Shown here in pieces: positions 24,578 to 33,600 of a DNA stretch of 64,000 nt. Position 1 is the stretch's first letter; every line of letters begins with the position of its first letter. The stretch comes from Coprinopsis marcescibilis. Taxonomy: Eukaryota; Basidiomycota; Agaricomycetes; Agaricales; Psathyrellaceae. Both the position numbers and the translations under genes were made by a program. The notes under the pieces were generated by a model that made no database searches, was not told the DNA's origin, and was given only the letters and a program-made list of their open reading frames with translations. The stretch covers positions 186,001 through 250,000 of the forward strand of contig ML210153.1 in assembly GCA_004369085.1 (NCBI GenBank), given 5' to 3'.

Positions 24578-26468
24578 ATGCCATCCCTGGGTATTCTGAG
24601 AAATCTGCTCCATCCCTCTAGCAGATCCCAGGCTAAAAGAAGGAAGCTCCAGAAAGCTGAATCGTCTCGGTCCTCCGGAAGGCATAGAGAACAATGGGAG
24701 GAGCACGATTCATTTGCACATGCAGACCGCGGCAGGGATGAAGGAATGGATTACGGTCAAGTGGGTTACTACTATCTCTGCTGTTAGCCCATTTATCGTT
24801 GATGTATAAAGTACCCAGAAATGCAGTTGCTAAACCATGGTCATCTTGAGCCAATGTACCTCAGTCCTGACGCATCAATGCACTCGCCACCGTATCAAGC
24901 TCAAATCCACCCATATGCGCCTGTCCCGACGTACCCAATCCAAATGCATCGGTACGAGCTCTACGACAGACCAGTTACGGCAACACCATACTATACCCAA
25001 GCCACAGAACCTGTTCCAAGGGTACTATCAGCGGCGTATGGTGTCGAACAAGGCCCTCCGACCCCCCAGATCCATCCGCAACCCATTCGTTACAATGAGC
25101 CACCAGAATCAAACAACTCTGGCTCGTGGGATCTTGTAATCCCAGACGTCCGTCGCCAATCCACAGTCATAGACCCGGATGAACACTACAACTACGGGAA
25201 CGAAGTAGATCATGTTCGGCGGCAGGATTCCTGGCAAGGCCCAGATCGACCCGATAGTGTCCATGGCGGCCCAACGGACCACACCAATCATCACTCGCGA
25301 CACAGCAAGGAGACTGGCGAAGATAGCGCTGGGCGGTGGCGTGTGCGAGATAGCGTCCGTATACATCACGAAAGATCGCAAACGCATTCGACAGACCACC
25401 ATCGCGATGACGAAGGTCACCCGCTTTTCATGAAGCCCCATCAACAAACTGGGTCCTCACGCCGTGGAGACAGTGGTGTCCTTCGGTCTCGAGACGACTC
25501 TCATTCACAACGTACACGCTCTTCTGCCGAGGGCAAAGGGCTTTTGGGATCCATTAAAAAGAAACTCTCTCAAACCTTCGGCACAAACGACAGCAGCCAC
25601 TCTCCTGCTGGTGACCGTGACGCTGAGCGGTCACTGCTCAATGCACAATGCAGGTCTCGGCCATCAAGATCAGAATCGCCCATCCACAGCCGTAAAGAAT
25701 CCGACGCGAGACGGCGAAGTCATAGTCGTTCGTCTTCAAAATATACTGAAGATCCAGCCGACCAATCTGAAAATGAGCAGTATCAATACATTGTTCCTCC
25801 CGGAGTGAACGTTATTTTCAAGGACGAAGATGGCAATGAGATAACAAGGTATGACCGAAGAAGATTTCTTGTCGTCTAGCACTTACTCTGGCACCTCTCT
25901 GAATTCAGGGTTGGGAATTTTTTAAATGCTCCCAAACCAAGCAACAAGAAGTCTCGACATGCACCAATCACGGTGCTGGATCAGCATGGGGCAATTCTTT
26001 ACAAGTGCGCAATCAAATTCCCGGTTAGGACCATGCACTTACAACGTTTGTAGTGAAAATAGCGGAAACGAGCTGTATGAGCCCAGCTCCGGTAGCCGAG
26101 ACAGGTATGTGTACAGGGCGGCAAAATACATATGGCCTGACCTCCTGTTCCAGAGCAAACCCTCCAGATCAGTAAGAGGTGGCACTACAGAATGGACAGG
26201 ACAGAATATTGACCAAGACTCACAAACACAGTGGTCCCTCGTCTTCAAGATCTCGAGGAAGCATCACTTCAAGTACGCACACACAAACCATACTGATATC
26301 TCCCTTGGGAGAACAAATCCACATGTGGGTGGGAATCCAAAATGTATGAGCCTCATTTGACGATTTTCCAGTGGTACCGCCGCCGCAAGTCAAGGATCTG
26401 GTTCACATCGAAGCAAGAAGCGAGAGGAAGGTCGTTTTGAGCTCCGCGACAGATCGGCGTGGCGTTAG
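24578..26468 (+). CDS. Uncharacterised Ser/His/Arg-rich low-complexity protein
   Basis: Exon 1 (MPSLGILRNLLHPSSRSQAKRRK) is joined to a long exon (about 24812-25848) rich in Pro, Tyr, His, Asp and Ser, with basic patches (GSIKKKLSQTFG) and Ser/Arg runs. An ordered patch, YIVPPGVNVIFKDEDGNEITR, ends that exon and is spliced (intron from about 25849) to VGNFLNAPKPSNKKSRHAPI and VLDQHGAILYK. The two 'F/L-D/E-D-E/Q-x-G-x-x' patches look like a small repeated domain. The 3' end is uncertain: one splice path reaches TAA at 26173-26175, another reads on through further introns to TAG at 26466-26468, 16 bp from the convergent neighbour's stop; I show the longer one. No family recognised. Confidence 0.6.
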
Positions 26469-26483
26469 GCGGATATGTTTGCA

Positions 26484-27595
26484 TCATCGTCGTCGATATG
26501 GATGGCCACGATTGCTTTGGCGAGATGCTGGTCCATTGACCTTTTCGATTTCATCTTTGGATAGAGTCAACACTCCCCCTTTGAATTTTCCTACTCCCAT
26601 CTTCAATCCACGAGTTCGAGGTTTGGGCGTGGATGACGAAGAGTCGTCTTCGAACAAACCCTTCAGTGCGGGATGATAGTTGCCCAGGTTTTTCGCCTAC
26701 TTGAAATTGAGCATGTATATCTGAACGACCGAACATGGGCTCACCGATTCCAGCTCCTGCTTTTGCCGCTCGCGTTGTTTCTGAGCAATACCATCACGCA
26801 CGTTCTTCGCAGCGCGATTGTGCTCCTCTTTCCGCAAATGTCTCTCTCCTTTTCCCAACTTCACATCCCCCACCAATTCCATCAGTCTTCCCGCCATAGC
26901 TTTACGGCGTTGACCTGAACTCATGTTGAGCTCCGGGGCAAGGGATCCGGAAAGCAGTGTGGTATGCACAAGTTTGTGTAGCAACGCGTCGTTCTGAGAG
27001 TTGGTTCTACAAACAGAATCAGCACTAGCGTCAAGTTAGAGATGATGGTCAATGATCACTTCTCCTCGTCGTCCTCGCCCTCTTGCTTCTGTTCGGCCTT
27101 CGCGGAATCGGTCGTTTGTTGGATCTTAGATACCTTCGAGGACTTTTTTTAAAGATTTCAGCATTGAAATTTCGACCATAGCCATTGAGAAATAACGCAC
27201 CATAAAATATTTCTTCCCTTGTTTCGACGATAAAGTACTCTCGACCTTTGATTCCTTGAATACAACCACATGCGGCGCCGTTGGCCTGGCAGAATCGATG
27301 GCGGAGCCAGATACGCAGTCACCGTCGTCTATGGGGTATTAAATCGCATGCAGAAAGCACACTAAGGGTAGCCCATACCTGAACCCATTGCGGCGTACTC
27401 AGACCCTGACGAATAGCACTCTCCATCCGAGTCTCCTTCTATTCCTCCCCATTCCTCGTCGCTTTCGACTGCAGGAGGCGGTGGCTTGGTCTTTCTGGTA
27501 TTTGAGACGGTTCTAGGCGAGGAGAATTGCTGCAGGAACTGTTCCCCGTGCGCGTTCAGGGCTTTCAAGAGGTCTTCCTTGTCTTGGTTATCCAT
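26484..27595 (-). CDS. FAF1: FAF1-like ribosome biogenesis protein
   Basis: Similar to yeast Faf1, a nucleolar factor for early pre-40S processing. It starts MDNQDKEDLLKALNAHGEQF at ATG 27595. An acidic Ser-rich segment (DEEWGGIEGDSDGE) follows, then HVVVFKESKVE, a Lys/Gln/Glu segment, a helical block (AGRLMELVGDVKLGKGERHL), and the family C-terminal signature LGNYHPALKGLFED, then RGLKMGVGKFKGGVLTLSKDEI. The protein ends in an Arg cluster (PYRRR) at TGA 26484-26486. About five exons. The assignment rests mainly on the KMGVGKF..G.LTLSKDEI block, which I recognise from Faf1. Confidence 0.8.
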
Positions 27596-27760
27596 GAAGA
27601 TTCGATTCAAGTGATGCAAAAGAAAATTCGTCCGCCGAATTACATAACGTTGCCAAGACTTCTTTCCTCCTACCACCACAAAGCGCTAACCGCAGAGACT
27701 TTGTCGCACTTTACGAATTAAGCTTAGGCCTACAAAAGTACAAAACCACAATCCACGACG
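27596..27760. promoter_or_regulatory. Shared divergent promoter of the FAF1-like gene and a membrane protein gene
   Basis: 165 bp between starts. No TATA box evident; shared use is inferred from distance. Confidence 0.4.
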
Positions 27761-28607
27761 ATGGGACGCAAAGGTCAGAGCAAGGCCGCGAATCTCGCTG
27801 AAAAGCGTCCGTCGGAAGCCGCAGCGTCATCGTCGCGTGTCCCAGGAAAGCCATTGGTTGAATTGAACATATCGGAGGAAGAACAAACGCGTCTCATCAA
27901 GCAGTCCGGAATTCTCGACAAGGCAAAGGAGGTGAAGGTCAAACAAAATGAAGAAGAATACATTGAACACCGAATCCCTCTTGCGGAAGAGATATTCAAT
28001 GCAATTATTTATATTGTGCCGACCTCTTTCTTACTTTTGCTGATGGAAATGTAGGCAGTTGTATACTACTCCATTTCGTACGTGCTAACTTCCTTATAGT
28101 CTTATACACCAGCAATATCGCCAGCAACTCGCCGTCCAAAGTCTGGTGGATCGAATGGGTTCTGGAGTCCCGAGTGAGCAATAAGCCCTGCCTTTGCCCC
28201 ATCTCCTAGTTCTAACATTTACATAGTTCTCGCAATCTTCGTATTTTACAGTAAGTCAGCATTCTAATGCCAATTGCATCGAATAAAAGTAGCTGAACCG
28301 CCGCAGCTCTGAGGTATAAATCTTATCGCAGCATGCAGCTTCTCTTGCTCTCCATCTCCGTTCTGTCCTCTTCCCGAATGATCTACATCTTGAATATGGA
28401 GTCTTGGCTCGTAAATATGCAACAGGTAATGTCATTTCAAGCATGGAATTTCAGCAAGCCTTTACTCACAGTATGTCGTTGCAGGCGCCGCCACTTGCAA
28501 CGCTATGGGTCTATTGTGTAGTCCAATTGGATCTTCTTCTTTCTCTAGTCAGTTTAGTTGGTACCGGAGCCTTCGTTTGGTGGAAGGACCTCAGGCTCGC
28601 CTTTTGA
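27761..28607 (+). CDS. Multi-pass membrane protein of unknown function
   Basis: Five exons (27761-28051, then short exons after introns ending at about 28099, 28226, 28305 and 28484). The N-terminal 60 residues are Lys/Ala/Glu-rich and cytosolic-looking (MGRKGQSKAANLAEKRPSE), followed by HRIPLAEEIFNAIIYIVPTSFLLLL. Further hydrophobic segments are GVPILAIFVFYTL, SMQLLLLSISVLSSSRMIYIL and WVYCVVQLDLLLSLVSLVG, making four likely membrane spans. The end is WWKDLRLAF. The layout (basic N-terminus, four spans, about 210 residues) resembles a conserved fungal uncharacterised membrane family (possibly DUF7719), but I hold that assignment loosely. Confidence 0.75.
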
Positions 28608-28864
28608 AATAACGTGCAATATCATCCTTTGGTCATATATAATACACTGTTAATAAATATACCCTTGCTCCGAATGGTAGTAATGTGTCCGCTAACTTGT
28701 TGCTACCTGAGTAACAATTAGTTGTTCAGGAGGCGCAGGTGTCAATTTCCGTGCCCCCGTGAACCATACGGTCCCTTAAAAGGATGATATTTGCTCGTTT
28801 ATACGCCTAAGTACCAGCTGTAAGCTTATTCTGGCACGGCACCTTTACAAGCAAAGAACAAGGT

Positions 28865-30461
28865 TCAGACCACCCCCGGGTCCTCGTTGTCCAATCGTAA
28901 GGAAATCATTTCGATCTTTTTCTGGAACAAGATATTAGAGTGGGAAACAACGCTTGGCTTTCAACTTACACGGAAAGTAGTACTTCGACCCTGTAGTTCA
29001 TCTTTCAGGACTTGTAGCTGCCAACGGAGTCGTCTCGGGCATCGTCGTACTACCTCAGCATGGAATTTGTCCAGGCGTTCAACAAATGCTTTATAGACGC
29101 GATCGTCACGGGCGAAATAGTACGTCTGGGTAGACGCTTCAGAGGACGGATTAAAAAAACAAGAAGAGAACGCACTGGAAGGCCGTCTGCAGCTGGCACA
29201 GATTGCAACACGATTGACCATGCACCCATCATCAAAAGATCACTTGAAAGCCATAAAATTCGAGCACGATGGAAATGGCGGGGAGACGTACGCTGTAGCA
29301 TTTGCAATACTAGAATCAAGATTACACTAGACCATGGATGCTTGCGAGGTTGAAGTTACTCACTAATCTTCCACTGTTGCGATTATACTAGCTTTACCTA
29401 GTTCTTTGGTGGTGAACTTGCGAACTGCAGCACCGGCCGTCTGAACCGGTTTTTCGTCTGCGTTTCCGCTGAGTGCGCGAGCGATCAATGATACTTGAGC
29501 CCAGATCCATGCATCCCCTTCGCTCATGACCAAAGTTTGCATGAACGAGGCAATTAAATCTGGTTGGGAGTGTGCCAATCCTTCGTTTATTGCCAGCTTT
29601 AGACCGACACCTGAGAGATTAAGTTTGAGTGGATAAAAATAACAGAAGGACCTGAAACGAACGCAATGTTTTCAACTGGCTTTGTACCTGGGCCTTAGAA
29701 ATGTCTTGGTCTTCTAACCTATTTATCCACCGAGAAAAGGCACCCAGTAGAACTATTGCCACATCTCTGTGACCGACGCGAATGGCATGTACTAAAGGCG
29801 TCTCTCCGCCTGATGTCTGAAGTAGCAGCTGGAGAAATTCTGTGAGCATGTCAAGTGGCGGAGTAGGAGCTACCGCTGGCTTACTGGAAATGCCTTGTCG
29901 CGTACTTCCATTAAAAAGGTCACATCTCTCTCGTCCACGGCCTTCATTATTTGATATGGCTGATTAGAGAATATCAGCGATGCTGGAGCTAATGTGGTGA
30001 CACCGACAGACCTGGAGATCTGTCATGGATACTGGCTTCCGGGGGTTAATGGCAATGAAGGATTTCACAAACGATTTCAAAACAGATGAAGTACGAGGGG
30101 AAGTAGGAGTTGTTGGCTCCTCAATATCCTGCTGTTGGGAAGCAGGATTTTCCCCAATTCCGGGTTCTTGCTCCTGCGGTACCTCATCATCCCGACTCTG
30201 AGCAGAAGACGTGGCCGCTAGCTGTTTGCGTAATGCTTGTGGGGCATGATTTTCAGCTTCCCGTCCGATAAATCCTGAGGGATGTTCGGTACATACGAGA
30301 CAGGTTCTTGAATCTTTGGAAAACTCACTGGAGTTGGGGAGTCTGTCTGCCAGACATGGGTCTGACACCAAACGACGTCTACGAACTGGCCCCGACGGCG
30401 CCAGTGAGCCCTGGGAAGCGATGTCGAGACTCATAATTAGTGGTGCATTGTTGAAGCTCAT
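28865..30461 (-). CDS. Uncharacterised protein with an ankyrin-like segment, divergent from Dicer
   Basis: The N-terminus (MSFNNAPLIMSLDIASQGS, ATG 30461) is Ser/Pro/Glu-rich up to about residue 145. It is followed by PRKPVSMTDLQ and, after an intron, a helical region: KAVDERDVTFLMEVRDKAF and GGETPLVHAIRVGHRDVAIVL, which looks like one or two ankyrin repeats. C-terminal helical blocks include DLIASFMQTLVMSEGDAWIW and ADLLMMGAWSIV. The last exons read TYYFARDDRVYKAFVERLDK and KKIEMISLRLDNEDPGVV, ending at TGA 28865-28867. About seven exons. I do not recognise a named family or catalytic motif. Its helical C-terminal part and good splice sites argue for a conserved gene. Confidence 0.7.
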
Positions 30462-30638
30462 TTATTCGAGGAAGGGGGTAGGATTGGCGAGGTCCACCAT
30501 AATGAGGATGGTGGTGCTGTCAAACCACTAATTAAAACTCCGCCGTAGTTGCGGCCGGAGTCGGCGTCCAGCACACACTGTCACCAGTATTACAACCGAT
30601 GCGATTGCTTGAACAAATCCCATCTAGAGGAAATAGTT
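30462..30638. promoter_or_regulatory. Divergent promoter of Dicer and the ankyrin-like protein, with inverted repeat
   Basis: 177 bp between starts. It contains a perfect inverted repeat, CCACCAT (30494-30500) and ATGGTGG (30508-30514), separated by 7 nt, and a GC-rich stretch around 30540-30575. The inverted repeat could bind a dimeric regulator; this is an inference from symmetry. Confidence 0.45.
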
Positions 30639-33600
30639 ATGGCCTCGCAATCATCGAGCAGAAAGCGACCACGATCCTATAATCAAGAAGCTAATAATGA
30701 ACCCTTACACAAGCAACCAAAATCAGCAAACCGGGATCTACTACGACATCATCTACCGGAAGGCCAGTTCGAAAATCTCCCGACTTTAGAGGGTTCAGAA
30801 CTTCGCGAGTCAATCCTCGAAGTAGCAAAACACTCAAACAGTAACTACCTTTGACTTCTGGTGTAGATGGCTGATCTTGACAGATCATTAGCAATTGCTT
30901 ATCTCCCAAAACTGAGTTGTGAGAAATCAACAGGTCGTAATGCGTGAAACAGCTCGCTCACAAGCAGTTGAAGGTGTCGACACCATATGTTATGACTTTT
31001 TGCGCTGGCATCTAGATTCAACAAACGAGGAATCTCCCTCGGAACTGGCTCGACGTGTTGCAGTATTTGTTGTAGAGTTGAGAATTTATAATTCTGATCC
31101 AAACTCTTTACTGACTGAATGCTCTCTTTACAGGAAAGAAGCGTCTCTTGATGCTCATGCTCTATATATACGGAAAAGCATCCCGCATAGAACCTGCTTC
31201 TGCTCGACTTCTATGAACAAAACCAAACGCGAGTTGCTCGAATTCGACGTTCTTGTTGTCACATCACAGGTTGAGTCCTTTACTTTGTTATCGGCATTGG
31301 GATACTCACCCTTCAACGTAGCAACTGCTCGAGCTATTCTCAAAGCGTGTCTTACGCCTCAAGCACGTCAGCACTTTGGTTATTGAGGATGCACAACATA
31401 TCAAGAATCACGATTGCTACTCTTTCCTCCCATTGGTGCAATTCATGAAAACATTTTACTCGGCATCCATCATAACCACACCACTCCCGCGGGTGTTCTC
31501 CTTTGCAGTACACACCAACAACACACTCAATCAGGGGTTTGACTCGCAATTGCTCAAACTTGAAGTCACGCTACACTCCAAGATTTACGGCGTATCCGAC
31601 ACCAAAAGAAACGAGATCCTTAAACTCCCAGACGCTCCAACGGAAACAGTGGTTCTGTTTGACCGTCCCGAAGCAGAAGCCAACCAGGTGATCTCTCTCT
31701 ACGCCGAGCTTCAAGGAGTGGATTCATCTGAGCAAGTGATTGGTAAACAACTTCGTGAAGCAGGACATGTTGCCACTCAACTTGGGTTATGTGCCACAGA
31801 CTTGTTCCTCAGGAAGGAACTCAGACATTTTGGGCGCAATCTACCAGAGTGGTCGGCTGACATGGATGAAAGTGACCCTGCTGAAGCTTCCAGACTCAAA
31901 ATTCGCGACACCATCAAAAATTGGACCTTCTCAATGCCCAACCTGGACCCCTCTTCCAAAGGCTTCAATGTAACGCCCAAGTTCTTGCGGCTGGTGCAAG
32001 TACTCGAAGCTTGTTCCGAGTACGGAGAAGCGCTGCGGTGCATAATATTCAGTGTGTTCAAACACATGGTTTACGACGTACGCGTACTTATTAAGATTCT
32101 TAATGCAGTGCAGCGAAGATCGACCGCTTACGCGCTTACAGAAATGCTACGGGGCACTAACGAGCGCCTGATGTTGATTCGACCGTTTGTGGTGACCGGC
32201 CAACTGGGGTTCGAAGAACAGGTACTGTGTAGCGCGGCAAAATATGCACTTATATGGCTAATTTGTTGTATTAGCGACAAGTCTTTACGCAATTTGCCTC
32301 TGGATTCTTCAATGTTGCAGTTGCAACATACTCAATCGCAGAATTAGACACGCCCAAAGCCACAGCTGTGATCAGGTACCCCGTGCTTCTTCGTTTGCGC
32401 CCAATGCATGCTGATGCACTTCATCTAGGTTCGACCAGATGGCAAGCCAGATACTCTACGGCCACGTTAGAGCGTGTACCCGCGGCAGGGAGAGCAGCTT
32501 GATCAACCTGGTCGAAAGGTCTAATGACTCACAGCGACACATCTTGGCCGATTCGTCAGGGTGTACGGAGGAACTGCTGGGGTGGATGAACACTTTACGT
32601 GATTCTGATATTATCACAGTGCCTCCCGAAAACCTAAAAGAGTCGCTTCAATGCTACCAATCCGACGCAGAAGACGATGCCGCCACCGCGGAGTATATCT
32701 ACGACGCCACCCTTGGTGGGCGAGTCTATCCCCAAGATGCAACCGTCGTACTCCTCAAATACGTGTCACATCTAAGGGCACAGGGAGCCGTTCCTCCAAA
32801 CCACCCACTCTTCGAATTCGACACGAAGAGATCCAAATCTGAAAGCACACCTCGCTATGTATGCACTGTCTCGCTCCCCGGAGCTCCGATTGATGGTGTT
32901 TCCGGCTCAGCGGAGCAAATGAAACAAATGGCGAGGCGTTCCGTTGCCTTTGCAGCTTGCAAAAAGCTATCGTCACTCGGTCTACTCGATTTCAATTTTA
33001 TTCCTCTCCCTGTCACTTTGCCCCCGAAGAAGACCGCATCGGGCGAAACGCAAGCGACAGGAACACAGAGATACCCACGGAAATCTCCCGAATTTTGGAA
33101 GAGCTGCAATACTGGGGCCATCTCTCGTCTTTACCCCGCCGTACTGCAGGTTGAAGGCGAAGTGCGAACTCATGCACCCCTCCTGTTACTCACTCGCAAG
33201 CCCTTGCCGGCTTTGAGCCCGTTCACTCTTTTTGTCGCCGGAAAACGCACTCTCATTCGGTTCAGCAAGGCAGCCCCTTTCGATCTAGACAGAGACCAAG
33301 CCAACTTCATCTACGCTTTCACACTGCGACTCTTTAAAATGTCACTGAACAAGATGTTATCGTGTCCGCTGGAGGAGGTAACTTTTTTCTTGGCTCCGTT
33401 ATCCAAAACATGGCGAGAGATGCCTCCCACAACCGAGTTCGAGCTCCCAAACGTGTTCGACGAGATTAACTGGGATCTCGTGTCGACTGCTGCGGAGAAT
33501 TGGGCAACATCGATTGACATGGACCGTAGCTCCGCTTTAGAGAAAGATTTGGAGGACGCTGTAATACAGGATCGTTGGGTCGAATTTACCCGTCGATATC

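Noticed and set aside
26371..26676. Plus-strand 101-codon ORF overlapping the end of the FAF1-like gene
   Set aside because: Mostly antisense to the conserved C-terminal exon of the FAF1-like gene; no family features of its own.
29060..29353. Plus-strand ORF inside the ankyrin-like gene
   Set aside because: The minus-strand exons (FARDDRVYKAFVERLDK and others) explain this segment with good splice sites; the plus ORF is a shadow.
31040..31145. Apparent frameshift in the Dicer helicase region when a GTAGAG donor at 31072 is used
   Set aside because: Using the GTTGAG donor at 31077 gives a 57-nt intron and a smooth, family-like junction (VFVVE-KEASLD), so no break is needed.
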